Positions 34,053 to 45,959 of a DNA stretch of 64,000 nt are shown piece by piece. The translations under genes and the position numbers were made by a program. How positions within the stretch are numbered: position 1 is the stretch's first letter; the number at the start of each line of letters is the position of its first letter. The notes beneath the pieces are model-generated. The model saw only the letters and a list, made by a program, of their open reading frames with translations. It made no database searches and was not told where the DNA came from. Source of the DNA: Citrobacter sp. Marseille-Q6884 (lineage in GTDB: Bacteria; Pseudomonadota; Gammaproteobacteria; Enterobacterales; Enterobacteriaceae); NCBI RefSeq assembly GCF_945906775.1, contig NZ_CAMDRE010000001.1, positions 1,488,001 through 1,552,000 of the forward strand. Reading direction: 5' to 3'.

Positions 34053-36320
34053 TTATGCTTTCACACACATGACGTGATACACACCGTCAATAATCTCCGT
34101 TCCTTCGGTTTCATGTTCAAAGCCAGGGAAATGATGGTCCCAGGATTGCAACGAACGCAGGTAACTAATCTGTGGGCTATTGGCATCGCCAAAGTTTTCC
34201 CCGGACAGCAGCATCGGGATTCCTGGTGGGTAAGGAATAACGGAGTTTGCTGCTATACGGCCCGGCAGATTTTCAATGGCCACCATCTCAACGTTATCGC
34301 TCACAATCGCGTTATAGGCTTCACGCGGGGTGATTTCAGCGACAGGCAGGCCAGAATAGGCCGCGTTGAGTCGGGCGCCTGGGTTATTTTCTTTCAGCCA
34401 GGCGAACATGGTGTCGCCCAGATCGTGAATGCCCATGTTTGAGTAAGTGTCAGGATATTCCTCTACCAGTTCAGGCATGACCTGCGACAGCGGAGTATTG
34501 GCATCATAGTGGTGTTTGAAAGAGCACAGTGTATTGATCAGGGTGCCCCATTTACCACGAGTAATCCCCATTGAGAACAGGAACATAATCTGGAAATCGG
34601 TGGTGCGGGTCGGCACGATACCGTGACGGCCAAGCCAGGCGGTGACCAGAGCCGCCGGTACACCGGTCTCTTCCAGTTCGCCATCATCACCCATCCCCGG
34701 CGCCAGAATACTGACTTTAATCGGGTCCAGCATGCTCCAGTTATCCGGCAGGTCTTTAAAGCCGTGCCAGGATTCTCCCGGACGCATCACCCAGCAGTTC
34801 TGGTCGGTGGTCAGGAGTTGGGTTGGCGCATCCGCAAAGTCATAGGTTTTACCGGTCTGCGGATCGGTGACCACGTCTTTGTTCCAGGGTTTAAAGAACC
34901 AGTCGCCCTCGGTGGTGAATTCTTTGTACAACCGTGCCATGGCCTGGCGGAAATCGACCGCTTCGTCGATCACTTCCTGGGTGAGCGACAGACCGCTGTT
35001 ACCGTCCATCATAGAGACCGCCACGTCGTTGGATGCGCAGATGGCATACAGCGGAGAGGTGGTGGCGTGCATCATATATGCCTGGTTAAAGCGGGAGAAA
35101 TTCACGGCCCCACGCCCTTCACGGACATGAATATACGAGGCCTGCGACAGCGCATTCAGCAGTTTGTGAGTTGAGTGGGTGGCAAAAACGGTAGGACCGT
35201 TATGGTCGCCAGGCTCTCCACGCATTGCATAGTGATCGGTATAAATCGGGTTGAAGCGAGCATAACCGTACCAGGCCTCGTCGAAGTGGATGCGGTCGCT
35301 GGTTTGCGCTAACAGGTCCTGCGCCTCTTTCGCGTTATAGCAGACCCCATCGTAGGTGCAGTTGGTGACGACGCTGTATGACGGTTTCTGTCCGACTTTG
35401 CCTTTCGTCAGCGGGCTTTCGCTGATTTTTTTCTGCAGTGTTTCAGGCTGCATTTCCTGCGGGTAGATAGGCCCGATAATGCCGTAACGGTTACGGCTTG
35501 GCACCATATATACCGGTTTTGCCCCGGTGAGGATCAGCCCCTGCTCGATGGATTTATGGCAGTTACGATCCAACACCACGACATCGTTGTCGGTCATACA
35601 GGCTTGCATGATGGTGCGGTTGGAACCGGACGTACCGACCACAACCGACCAGGAGCGGTCTGCGCCAAAGACGCGGGCAGCATATTTTTCACTCTCACCA
35701 AATGCGCCAGTATGATCCAGCAAAGAGCCGAGGGACGCACGTTCGATCCCCATATCGCTACGGAACAGATTTTCACCGTAGTAGTCATGGTAGAAACGAC
35801 CGGCGGGGGTTTTGGTGAACCCGACACCGCCCTGGTGGCCTGGTGCGGCCCAGGAATATTCATGAATATCGCCGTACTTCATCAGCGCACTGAATAGCGG
35901 TGGCAGGAGTTGCTGGCGATAGCGGGTCATTGCCGCGATGGCGCGCCCGGCGATAAAGTCAGCGGTGTCTTCCAGAATCCAGGCGAATTCATCGACAAGC
36001 TCCAACAGATCGCGGTCCAGCGATGCAGTGGCTTTTTCCCGATCGCCGAGCAGGAAAACGGGAACGTTTTGCTGGCGCTCGTGGAGCTTGCCGATCAATT
36101 GCCTGACGTTCAGGTGTTCATCCTGCTGCTCCATTTGATAGCTGAACATCAGGCAATCAATGGCTTCATTTGCCGCCAGGATGGCATAACCATCGTCAAA
36201 TGATGTGGACTTAATGACGGTAACATTTTGCCGACTTAAGGCATCAGCCAGACGTTCGACAGCATTGCCGACCCAGGTGTCCTGATGCAGAAACTCACTT
36301 TCAACAATTAATACTTTCAT
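34053..36320 (-). CDS. adiA: Biodegradative arginine decarboxylase AdiA
   Basis: A 755-residue PLP-dependent fold-type I decarboxylase: N-terminal receiver-like wing domain, core with the PLP lysine in ATHSTHKLLNALSQ, and a C-terminal domain. It converts arginine to agmatine with consumption of a cytoplasmic proton, supplying AdiC. Length equals the E. coli enzyme, and no disruption is seen. Confidence 0.97.
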   Translation of the reverse strand: MKVLIVESEFLHQDTWVGNAVERLADALSRQNVTVIKSTSFDDGYAILAANEAIDCLMFSYQMEQQDEHLNVRQLIGKLHERQQNVPVFLLGDREKATASLDRDLLELVDEFAWILEDTADFIAGRAIAAMTRYRQQLLPPLFSALMKYGDIHEYSWAAPGHQGGVGFTKTPAGRFYHDYYGENLFRSDMGIERASLGSLLDHTGAFGESEKYAARVFGADRSWSVVVGTSGSNRTIMQACMTDNDVVVLDRNCHKSIEQGLILTGAKPVYMVPSRNRYGIIGPIYPQEMQPETLQKKISESPLTKGKVGQKPSYSVVTNCTYDGVCYNAKEAQDLLAQTSDRIHFDEAWYGYARFNPIYTDHYAMRGEPGDHNGPTVFATHSTHKLLNALSQASYIHVREGRGAVNFSRFNQAYMMHATTSPLYAICASNDVAVSMMDGNSGLSLTQEVIDEAVDFRQAMARLYKEFTTEGDWFFKPWNKDVVTDPQTGKTYDFADAPTQLLTTDQNCWVMRPGESWHGFKDLPDNWSMLDPIKVSILAPGMGDDGELEETGVPAALVTAWLGRHGIVPTRTTDFQIMFLFSMGITRGKWGTLINTLCSFKHHYDANTPLSQVMPELVEEYPDTYSNMGIHDLGDTMFAWLKENNPGARLNAAYSGLPVAEITPREAYNAIVSDNVEMVAIENLPGRIAANSVIPYPPGIPMLLSGENFGDANSPQISYLRSLQSWDHHFPGFEHETEGTEIIDGVYHVMCVKA

Positions 36321-36661
36321 CGTCTTTTACCCGGTAGTGGAATAATTGCAATTGGGTGAATTGCAGACACACCGTATGAATGTGGCACGGGCAAGTATTA
36401 TCCTGACAAAATGGGCTGTAAAGCGTGCAAAAAACGAACTGTTTTATGTTTTATTCTTTTATAAACAATAAATTAGATTGAATTGGCGGCGGTTTTTCAC
36501 CGCCGTTTATCGACAGGGGAATTATTTTTTTGGCTGATACTGTTATGGCGGTTCAGGACATGCTCGCTTGTTATCGTTGCTGAGGTGATTAATGTCCTGG
36601 TGGATGAGCTGATAAACCCTGTCAGGCCGGATGCGTCAGGGACATCCGGCAGCGGGTTGGA
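36321..36661. other. Intergenic region upstream of adiA with two hairpins
   Basis: 341 bp holding the adiA promoter. A 7-bp stem CGGCGGT/ACCGCCG lies at 36487-36505, and a REP-type stem GCCGGATG/CATCCGGC at 36626-36650 directly after the yjdF stop. No coding frame is supported. Confidence 0.55.
36626..36650. repeat. REP-type hairpin after yjdF
   Basis: GCCGGATG and CATCCGGC form an 8-bp stem with a 9-nt loop, with the GCCGGATGCG wording of BIME repeats. It lies 11 nt past the yjdF stop on the minus strand. Confidence 0.7.
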
Positions 36662-37294
36662 TTAATTCGCAGCGATTAACCCATAGCGGCGCAACTGTTT
36701 ACAGTGGATACCTGCCAGTAATATCACCGTGGTTAATGCGCCGAGCAGGGCACAAAACATATCTGACTGGGTATCCCATGGGTCACCCTGCGTTCCCAGG
36801 AAGTCATCTGCTCCCTGACCCATTGCCAGCGCGGCCCACCATTCAATCAGTTCATAGGTGGCACTGATTGCCAGCGCAACGCAGCAGACTAAAAAGGCCA
36901 GCATTTTACGCCCACGGACAATATTGCCCCGCACTAAAATCTCTCTTGCCGTCAGGGCAGGAACCAGCCCCTGGAAGAAGTGCCCCAGTTTGTCATAGGG
37001 GTTGCGGCTCAGATCCAGCCACGCCTGAACGTCGAAACCGATGGGCACTTTGGCGTAGGTGTACATACCGCCGACCATCAGAATGATGGCATGAAAGAAA
37101 ATCAGCGTGTAGAGCAGCGGCGTTAGCGGGTAGCGCTTTGCCGTCGCAAGTAACAGCGGGACGACAATAATGACCGGCGTCACTTCCATCAGCCAGGTGA
37201 TTTTCTCTGTGGCACAGAAGCCGGTGTAGATAAGGATCAGTGTCAGCAGCAGTGCGCCAACGTTACGTTGCGATGTGTTCAGTGTACGAATCAT
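36662..37294 (-). CDS. yjdF: YjdF, DUF2238 inner-membrane protein
   Basis: A 210-residue protein with about six hydrophobic segments and conserved DKLGHFFQGLVPAL and DPWDTQSDMFCALLG stretches of the DUF2238 family. It corresponds to E. coli YjdF, of unknown function, which sits next to fumB in the same orientation. A role in membrane transport or repair is not demonstrated. Confidence 0.9.
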   Translation of the reverse strand: MIRTLNTSQRNVGALLLTLILIYTGFCATEKITWLMEVTPVIIVVPLLLATAKRYPLTPLLYTLIFFHAIILMVGGMYTYAKVPIGFDVQAWLDLSRNPYDKLGHFFQGLVPALTAREILVRGNIVRGRKMLAFLVCCVALAISATYELIEWWAALAMGQGADDFLGTQGDPWDTQSDMFCALLGALTTVILLAGIHCKQLRRYGLIAAN

Positions 37295-37442
37295 TATGAT
37301 TTTTCAACGAATGGAAAAGACTACTATTTACCGGGAGCGATAAAAATTCAATGCCAGTCATTGAGGGGATAAAGTTGGCCCGGGGGGATCGCCGGGCTGA
37401 CTCCCAATAATTTGGTGTCAGTCCGGTGCCGGGCCGAATGGG

Positions 37443-39089
37443 TTACTTCGCGCAGTTAGCGCACTGCTTGCTGACGATTTGCTGGAAGAAATCGTTGCCT
37501 TTGTCATCGACCAGGATGAAGGCCGGGAAATCTTCGACTTCGATTTTCCAGATGGCTTCCATACCCAGCTCCGGGTATTCCACACATTCCAGATGTTTGA
37601 TGCTCTGTTGCGCCAGTACAGCAGCCGGACCACCGATGCTGCCCAGGTAGAAGCCGCCGTGTTTATGACAGGCCTCGGTCACCTGCTGGCTGCGGTTACC
37701 TTTCGCCAGCATGATCATGCTGCCGCCGTGGGACTGCAGCAGGTCAACATAAGAGTCCATACGACCCGCAGTGGTGGGGCCTAAAGAGCCTGATGGATAA
37801 CCTGCAGGCGTTTTTGCCGGGCCCGCGTAGTAGATCGGGTGATCTTTCACGTACTGCGGCAGGCCTTCGCCGGACTCAATACGCTCTTTCAGCTTCGCGT
37901 GGGCAATGTCGCGACCCACAATGATGGTGCCGCTGAGCGACAGGCGGGTTGAAACCGGGTACTGCGAAAGCTGAGCGAGGATCTCTTTCATCGGGCGGTT
38001 AAGGTCAACCTTAACGACGTCGCCTTCACCTGCCTGACGCAGGGATTCTGGAATATACTGGCCTGGGTTGTGCTCCAGTTTTTCAATCCAGATGCCTTCG
38101 CGGTTAATCTTGGCTTTGATATTACGGTCAGCAGAACAAGAAACGCCCATACCGACCGGGCAGGAGGCACCGTGGCGAGGCAGGCGGATCACGCGAATAT
38201 CATGCGCGAAATATTTCCCGCCAAACTGCGCGCCGAGGCCAAGTTTCTGGGCTTCTTCCAGCAGTTCTTGTTCCAGCTGAATGTCGCGGAATGCCTGACC
38301 ATGGGCATTGCCTTCGGTTGGCAGCGCGTCATAGTAGTGCGTGCTGGCCAGTTTCACCGTTTTGAGGGTGCTTTCCGCAGATGTACCGCCAATGACAAAA
38401 GCGATGTGGTACGGCGGGCAGGCAGCAGTACCGAGCGTACGCATCTTGTCGACCAGGTAGTTTTTCAGCTTACCGGGAGTCAGCAGCGCTTTGGTTTCCT
38501 GATACAGATAGGTTTTGTTGGCAGAACCGCCGCCTTTGGCCACGCACAGGAATTTGTATTCGTCACCGTCCACGCTGTACAGATCAATTTGCGCAGGCAG
38601 GTTAGTGCCGGTGTTCACTTCTTTGTACATATCCAGCGCCGCGTTTTGCGAGTAGCGCAGGTTATCTTCAATATAGGTATTAAATACGCCTTTGGAGAGT
38701 GCCGCTTCGTCGCCGCCACCGGTCCAGACGCGTTGGCCTTTTTTACCCATGATAATTGCCGTGCCGGTATCCTGGCAGGTTGGCAACACGCCTTTGGCGG
38801 CGATTTCAGAGTTTCTCAGGAATTGCAGCGCAACGTACTTATCGTTTTCGCTGGCTTCTGGATCATGGAGAATGGAGGCGACTTGCTGTTGATGTTCTGG
38901 GCGGAGCATGAAGGAAGCATCGTGGAAGGCTTGCTGAGCCAGTAGCGTAAGGGCTTCGGGAGCGACTTTCAGGATTGATTCGCCTTCAAACTCGGCAACG
39001 CTGACGTGATCGGATGTCAGCAGATAGTACTCTGTTTTGTCTTCCCCCAGCGGGAAAGGCGCCTGGTAAGTGAATTCAACTTTTGACAT
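37443..39089 (-). CDS. fumB: Anaerobic class I fumarate hydratase FumB
   Basis: A 548-residue iron-sulfur hydratase with the first cluster cysteine in LPTCQDTGTA and later ones in CPPYH and SCPVGMGVSCSADRN regions. It interconverts malate and fumarate and supplies fumarate for anaerobic respiration. It lies downstream of dcuB on the same strand, as in E. coli, and is expected to be FNR- and DcuR-dependent. Confidence 0.96.
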   Translation of the reverse strand: MSKVEFTYQAPFPLGEDKTEYYLLTSDHVSVAEFEGESILKVAPEALTLLAQQAFHDASFMLRPEHQQQVASILHDPEASENDKYVALQFLRNSEIAAKGVLPTCQDTGTAIIMGKKGQRVWTGGGDEAALSKGVFNTYIEDNLRYSQNAALDMYKEVNTGTNLPAQIDLYSVDGDEYKFLCVAKGGGSANKTYLYQETKALLTPGKLKNYLVDKMRTLGTAACPPYHIAFVIGGTSAESTLKTVKLASTHYYDALPTEGNAHGQAFRDIQLEQELLEEAQKLGLGAQFGGKYFAHDIRVIRLPRHGASCPVGMGVSCSADRNIKAKINREGIWIEKLEHNPGQYIPESLRQAGEGDVVKVDLNRPMKEILAQLSQYPVSTRLSLSGTIIVGRDIAHAKLKERIESGEGLPQYVKDHPIYYAGPAKTPAGYPSGSLGPTTAGRMDSYVDLLQSHGGSMIMLAKGNRSQQVTEACHKHGGFYLGSIGGPAAVLAQQSIKHLECVEYPELGMEAIWKIEVEDFPAFILVDDKGNDFFQQIVSKQCANCAK

Positions 39090-39148
39090 TTGCTTCCAGC
39101 CTTTTCATTTTTATCAGGAATTTAAAAATTCTCTGTCTCTTAACGGTG

Positions 39149-39175
39149 GCGTGCCGTACAAACTGAACGGCACGC
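39149..39175 (-). promoter_or_regulatory. Stem-loop between dcuB and fumB
   Basis: A perfect 9-bp stem (GCGTGCCGT and complement) with a 9-nt loop lies in the 95-nt dcuB-fumB gap. No T-run follows, so it is more likely a processing or stability element that sets the dcuB/fumB ratio than a full terminator. Confidence 0.55.
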
Positions 39176-39184
39176 GAAGTGTGA

Positions 39185-40525
39185 TTACAGGAAACCGTAC
39201 ATTGCGGCGAACACCCAGCCAAACACACAAGATACGCTTACGCCGATCAAACCAGGCAGAATGAAGCTGTGGTTAATGACGAAGCGGCCAATGTGAGTGG
39301 TGCCTGAGCGGTCAAACTGGATAGCGGCCAGATCGCTCGGGTAGGTCGGCAGAATGTAGTAACCGTAGCAAGCCGGAGCAGAAGCAACGATGTACGCTGG
39401 ATCGACCCCGATAGCCAGCGCGACCGGAACGATAGCCGCCAGCGCTGCAGCCTGGGAGTTTACAAACTTGGAGACCAGCAGCAGGACGATTGCATAGGCC
39501 CACGGATGTTCTTTCACCATTTCGCCCAGTACGCCCTGAATTTCAGACATGTGCGCGCCGAACATGGTTTCCGCCATCCAGGCAATACCGTACACCGCTA
39601 CAATCGCGATCATACCCGAACGGAAGACTTCATTTTTTGAGATAGATGCGGGATTGGTTTTAGTCAGGATGATAATCAGCGCGCCGGTTAACAGCATGAA
39701 CATCTGAATAACCAGGACCATTGACAGCGGTTTGCCGCCAAAAGAAGGACGCAGTTCAGATACCGCACCAAGCACAGCAACGACAGCGATAGCGGCCAGG
39801 AAGATCCACATTGCCAGCCAGTTACTTTTCGGCAACTTCTTGTCTAACAGGGTCGCGGTGTCGCCATAGACATAGTGGTGGTTTTCCGGTACGGAGATAA
39901 ACTTCTGGAACTCTTCGTCTTTATCCAGATCTTTACCACGGAACCAGCTGAAGATACCGATCGCCAGGATACCCAGCAGGGTAGACGGGATGGTGATGCC
40001 GAGCAGGTCGAGGAACTCGAGGTGTTTGCCTTCAAACGTGACGTTACCCAGCATTGCTACCAGGGATACAACAGCGACGGAAACCGGGCTGGCGATAATC
40101 CCCATTTGCGCACCAATGGAACTCGCCGCCATCGGACGTTCCGGGCGAATGTTGTTCTTAATGGCAACGTCATAAATGATAGGCAGAATGGTGTATACCA
40201 CATGTCCTGTACCACAAAGAATGGTCAGAACACAGGTCACAAACGGTGCCACGATGGAAACGTATTTTGGGTTACGGCGCAGCAGCTTTTCAGCAATTTG
40301 CAGCATAACGTCAAGACCACCGGAGGCTTGCAGGGTTGCCGATGCGGCCACCACAGCAATGATGACCAGCATAACGTCTACAGGTGGTTTACCTGGCTGG
40401 AGATGGAAAACGAATACCAGAATGACCAGACCGATACCGCCTAACAGACCCAGCGCGATACCGCCCTTTCTGGCACCATAAAACAAACATATTAATATTA
40501 TAAGAAGTTGTATACTAAATAACAT
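39185..40525 (-). CDS. dcuB: Anaerobic C4-dicarboxylate antiporter DcuB
   Basis: A 446-residue membrane protein of the Dcu family starting MLFSIQLLIILICLFYG. It exchanges fumarate, malate or aspartate for succinate in fumarate respiration and acts as a co-sensor of DcuS in E. coli. The start at 40525 matches E. coli; ten extra upstream codons in frame are not supported. Confidence 0.96.
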   Translation of the reverse strand: MLFSIQLLIILICLFYGARKGGIALGLLGGIGLVILVFVFHLQPGKPPVDVMLVIIAVVAASATLQASGGLDVMLQIAEKLLRRNPKYVSIVAPFVTCVLTILCGTGHVVYTILPIIYDVAIKNNIRPERPMAASSIGAQMGIIASPVSVAVVSLVAMLGNVTFEGKHLEFLDLLGITIPSTLLGILAIGIFSWFRGKDLDKDEEFQKFISVPENHHYVYGDTATLLDKKLPKSNWLAMWIFLAAIAVVAVLGAVSELRPSFGGKPLSMVLVIQMFMLLTGALIIILTKTNPASISKNEVFRSGMIAIVAVYGIAWMAETMFGAHMSEIQGVLGEMVKEHPWAYAIVLLLVSKFVNSQAAALAAIVPVALAIGVDPAYIVASAPACYGYYILPTYPSDLAAIQFDRSGTTHIGRFVINHSFILPGLIGVSVSCVFGWVFAAMYGFL

Positions 40526-41275
40526 TTTATCTACCCTCGCGAAAAACCCAGTCAATTTTTTGATAAATGGATCTATGCCACATTCTTTTCTGCCGGAATA
40601 AGCATCAAAAAATGGTCAATATTCGGTATATCCGTATTTGCGATTAATGTTCAAATGTCTGGCTAGAATGATTATTAAAATTATTAGAAATATTTAGCTT
40701 TTTAATGTGGTGTTGTTCAGAGGAATGAATCCTCAGGCGATGGGAAGCAGAGTTTTTCGAGAGGAGCAGTGGCTGACGTTGTAATTTATATTCGTTTCTC
40801 CGGTTATCCGGAAACTTATCGTCAGGGTGATGTTTTCTGCTATTACGTGAAGCACTGGCAATTGAGGTGAGTATCTTATTTGTGTGATCGCGGTCACGCC
40901 AATTCATGATGCTATGAGGTCGGCGGGCGGATACGTTTATTTGCTCACAAAAATGTTCAGTGTCCATAGTACGTAGCATGGTCTCCATTGCTACCAGTCT
41001 AGATTTTTATATCTGGTTAAATTCAGACTAATCCTTTAGGAGTAAAAATACACACTCTGTGAGTTAGATAATACTTAATTAACTTTTGTTAGCGATTTTG
41101 AAATTAAAAACAGCGTGATGTTTGTCACTAACAGAATAAAGCATTAACATGTCATATACAAATATATTTGATCTAACGCAAATTCGCTATTTTTGGTGCG
41201 GGGGAAATCAGAAAGGGATTTTTCATTATTTTAATAATTGTTACTTTTATATAACGAATAATCCCTTAAAGGCGC
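40526..41275. promoter_or_regulatory. Long dcuB upstream region
   Basis: A 750-bp AT-rich gap between dcuR and dcuB that must carry the dcuB promoter and its FNR, DcuR and NarL control. A TTGATCTAACGCAA word near 41167 is a half-match to an FNR site. A 114-codon frame at 40644-40988 has unusual composition (rich in His, Asn, Arg, Ser), no good ribosome site and no family resemblance, so I do not call it a gene. Confidence 0.45.
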
Positions 41276-41995
41276 TTACTGGCAATATTGTTTAAGCAGT
41301 GAGTAATGCTCAGCCTGAACGCGGTAACGATAAACCGGCCGGCCAGTCACGCCATAGTGGATGCTGGTAAATAAGATATGACAATTCACTAACCAGATGA
41401 GGTATTTCCGGCAAGAGACGCGGGAGATATTGACCTCATTGGCCAGTTCATCCGTGGAGAACTCTTGATCCTGATGCTCATCAATCCACTGGCACAGCGT
41501 CCGTAGCGTCTGTGGTGTTAATCCCTTCGGTAAGCGCCGCGTTTCCTGCTCACTGGACGAGCTGCCGTGAATGAGTTGGTCAAGCTCAGACTGTTCATAG
41601 TACTGGTGCTTTTCCATCTCCGTTTTTTTGTGCAGCCAGTTAGTGAGTGCTTCTTCAAAGCGGGAAGCCTGGAAAGGTTTGATCAGGTAATCAACCACAC
41701 CGTAATGAAGTGAATCTTTGATGGTGGTTGCGTCGGCAGCGGAGGAGATGACAATGACATCACACTTACAGCCTTCGCTATGCAGTACGGGCAGGAGATC
41801 CAGACCGTTTTCTTTTTGCATATAAATATCAAGCAAAATCAGATCAATATGATGCTCACCATGAAAGATAATCTCTTTGGCTTTTTCCAGTGTAGAGGCT
41901 GTTCCGCAGCAATGAAAACCTGAGAGTTGCGCCACATAACGGCGGTTTAATTCCGCTACCATTGCATCGTCATCGACAATTAAGACATTGATCAT
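41276..41995 (-). CDS. dcuR: Response regulator DcuR
   Basis: A 239-residue CitB-type regulator: receiver domain with phosphoacceptor Asp56 in LILLDIYMQKENG and a C-terminal helix-turn-helix (FSTDELANEVNISRVSCRKYL). It activates dcuB, fumB and frd genes when C4-dicarboxylates are present. It overlaps dcuS by 4 nt. Confidence 0.96.
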   Translation of the reverse strand: MINVLIVDDDAMVAELNRRYVAQLSGFHCCGTASTLEKAKEIIFHGEHHIDLILLDIYMQKENGLDLLPVLHSEGCKCDVIVISSAADATTIKDSLHYGVVDYLIKPFQASRFEEALTNWLHKKTEMEKHQYYEQSELDQLIHGSSSSEQETRRLPKGLTPQTLRTLCQWIDEHQDQEFSTDELANEVNISRVSCRKYLIWLVNCHILFTSIHYGVTGRPVYRYRVQAEHYSLLKQYCQ

Positions 41996-43623
41996 CTGCT
42001 GGCCCTCTCACCATTCCACGGTAACTGTACAAAAAATTGGGTGAAGATCCCAGGTTCAGACTCGACGGAAATATTGCCGCCAACGTTTTCAACCTGCTGT
42101 TTAACAAGCGCTAAACCTACTCCCCGTTCTGTTCCTTTTGACGAAACGCCCTTTTCAAAGATGCGATCAATGTGCTCGGGGGCGATCCCCGGGCCATCAT
42201 CATTCACTTCGCAATGCAACCAGCCGTGTCGATAATGTAAGGATACGCTGATCTCACCACCCGGTTCTTGACCTAACGCCTCCAGAGCGTTTTCAATTAA
42301 ATTACCTAAAACGGTAATCAGCACAGTCACTTGATCCTCATTGCTGTTTTCCGGCAATTGGCTTTCATTGCTAATGATCAGGGTATGACCTAAATCTGAT
42401 GTGCGATTAATCTTACTGAGTAAAAAACCCGCAATCACCGGGGATTTTATTTTGCCTAACAATGAACCAATCTCTTCCTGATAATTGTTCGCTGTCTTAA
42501 TGATGTAATTTTCCAACTGCTTATAACTTTTCAGATGCAATAATCCCAGAATCACGTGTAACTTATTCATAAATTCGTGGGATCGTTCACGAAGTGCATC
42601 GGCATAGTTGACCATACCATCCAGACGTTGCATGAGTTTACGGACTTCAGTTTTATCTCTGAATGTGGAAATGGCGCCGATGATCTTCCCATTGCTGAGT
42701 ACAGGAACGGTGTTGATTAAGAGTAGCCGATCTTTCACGGTGATCTCTTCATCCCGGCGCGGTGTGCCGTCGCGTAACACATCTGAAAGATCGACCACCT
42801 GTGACCAGGCATGGCTGAGCGTGGAAAGCTGCGCATCATCTTGCAATTTATGGTAATCAAGCAGTTCCTGCGCTGCCTGGTTTATCAGTGTGACTTCACC
42901 GCACTCGTCAACGGCAATAACACCTTCCTTTATAGAGTGCAGCATCGCCTGGCGCTGTTCAAACAGGTTCGATATTTCATAAGGCTCGAGGCCAAACAAA
43001 ATGCGCTTGAGAACTTTCACGAACACCCAGGTGCCCAATAGCCCAACCAGAACCCCAAATAAGACGGACCAGATGATGCTACCGCGGCTGTCATTAATCT
43101 GCTCAGTGACCCGGCTTAGCTCAAGACCAATCGCCACGACGCCAATCTGCCGGTGATGTTCATCATAAATAGGCGTAAAGACGCGCAGGGCTTTCGCCAG
43201 AAAGCCACGATTAATCGCGACATTCTCTTTCCCTTCCAGGGCCAGCAAAATATCGTCGCCTTTAAACGGCTGGCCGATGCGTTTTGCTTCGGGATGCGAA
43301 TAACGAATGCTTTGCATATTCGTGACAACGATAAACAGAAAATCGTTGCTCTTATTGACTGCCTGGGCGATTGCCTGAATGCCGCTCTCTTCAGGCTTTT
43401 TCATCAGACCCTGACGGATCTCCGGAGAGTCTGCCAGCGTACGCGCTACCGCAAGCGCTTTGCCCGCTAACGCATCACGCGTCATATTGCTGATTTGCGA
43501 GAAGTAAATCAGATGAACGACAAGCAGTACGGAAAACAGTACGGCACTGACCATGAGTATTACGGTTGTGCCGAGCTTCATCGGACGTTTGCGTATAGCA
43601 GTGCGTTGCAGAGAGTGTCTCAT
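41992..43623 (-). CDS. dcuS: C4-dicarboxylate sensor kinase DcuS
   Basis: A 543-residue CitA-family sensor: membrane helix at about 20-42, periplasmic PAS sensor domain with the FTPIYDEHHRQIGVVAIGL binding region, second membrane helix near 181-203, cytoplasmic PAS, and kinase core with the phosphoacceptor His in RERSHEFMNKLHV. The ATG at 43623 follows AGGA; a GTG one codon earlier is possible. It controls DcuR. Confidence 0.96.
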   Translation of the reverse strand: MRHSLQRTAIRKRPMKLGTTVILMVSAVLFSVLLVVHLIYFSQISNMTRDALAGKALAVARTLADSPEIRQGLMKKPEESGIQAIAQAVNKSNDFLFIVVTNMQSIRYSHPEAKRIGQPFKGDDILLALEGKENVAINRGFLAKALRVFTPIYDEHHRQIGVVAIGLELSRVTEQINDSRGSIIWSVLFGVLVGLLGTWVFVKVLKRILFGLEPYEISNLFEQRQAMLHSIKEGVIAVDECGEVTLINQAAQELLDYHKLQDDAQLSTLSHAWSQVVDLSDVLRDGTPRRDEEITVKDRLLLINTVPVLSNGKIIGAISTFRDKTEVRKLMQRLDGMVNYADALRERSHEFMNKLHVILGLLHLKSYKQLENYIIKTANNYQEEIGSLLGKIKSPVIAGFLLSKINRTSDLGHTLIISNESQLPENSNEDQVTVLITVLGNLIENALEALGQEPGGEISVSLHYRHGWLHCEVNDDGPGIAPEHIDRIFEKGVSSKGTERGVGLALVKQQVENVGGNISVESEPGIFTQFFVQLPWNGERASR

Positions 43624-44220
43624 CACGGTCCTGGAATCACGATTTGTATGGGCATTATCGCCTGAGGCGATATGTAATTCAAAGGCAGTAGGGGGATTAT
43701 GGGGATGCAGCGAGCAGTGCTACTTATATATAGCATGCGTAAATCTGCATGTTATGGCATGGCTTTATGGAGTGTTTAGCCTGCCTTTTGCAGGATCCAG
43801 CCGGAAACATCAGAACGTTTGTGGATAACTCTGTGTGTAAATGGGTATAAGGCGGGGTTTTGCTGTGGAATGCAGCAGTCAGTCATTTTTCTGTCATTTA
43901 AGGGTTGCGGGCGCCGGAGAACTCCCTATAATGCGCCTCCATCGACACGGCGGATGTGAATCACTTCACACAAACAGCCGGTTCGGTTGAAGAGAAAAAT
44001 CCTGAAATTCAGGGTTGACTCTGAAAGAGGAAAGCGTAATATACGCCACCTCGCGACAGAGCGCCAAAGCGCGTCGCAACTGCTCTTTAACAATTTATCA
44101 GACAATCTGTGTGGGCACTCAATGATACGGATTCTTAACGTCGCAAGACGAAAAATGAATACCAAGTCTCTGAGTGAACACGTAATTCATTACGAAGTTT
44201 AATTCACGAGCATCAAACTT
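43624..44220 (+). promoter_or_regulatory. rRNA operon promoter and leader region
   Basis: 597 bp between dcuS and the 16S gene. P1: TTGCGG 43905-43910, 16-bp spacer, TATAAT 43927-43932, with a GC-rich discriminator GCGCCTCC. P2: TTGACT 44015-44020, 16-bp spacer, TAATAT 44037-44042. The boxA antitermination sequence TGCTCTTTAACA lies at 44081-44092. The AT-rich stretch upstream of P1 would hold the UP element and Fis sites. No protein gene is seen here. Confidence 0.88.
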
Positions 44221-45762
<1,542 letters not shown>

Positions 45763-45847
45763 CCTTAAAGAACCGTTCCTTGTAGTGTCCACACAGATTG
45801 TCTGATGAAAAGTAAATAGCAAGGCGTCTTGCGATTGAGACTTCAGT

Positions 45848-45923
45848 GTCCCCTTCGTCTAGAGGCCCAGGACACCGCCCTTTCACGGCGGTAACAGGGG
45901 TTCGAATCCCCTAGGGGACGCCA
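45848..45923 (+). tRNA. tRNA-Glu (anticodon TTC) in the 16S-23S spacer
   Basis: 76 nt from GTCCCCTTCGTCTAGAGG to GGGGACGCCA with encoded CCA; the acceptor, D, anticodon and T arms all pair. The anticodon loop CTTTCAC gives TTC at 45882-45884. A single tRNA-Glu in the spacer defines this as a gltT-type rrn operon, unlike those with Ile-Ala pairs. Confidence 0.97.
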
Positions 45924-45959
45924 CTTGCTGGTTTGTGTGAGTGAAAGTCGCCGGCCGTT

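Noticed and set aside
40644..40988. 114-codon minus-strand frame upstream of dcuB
   Set aside because: Composition is rich in His, Asn, Arg and Ser, there is no convincing ribosome site or hydrophobic core, and it lies in an AT-rich control region; most likely a chance frame.
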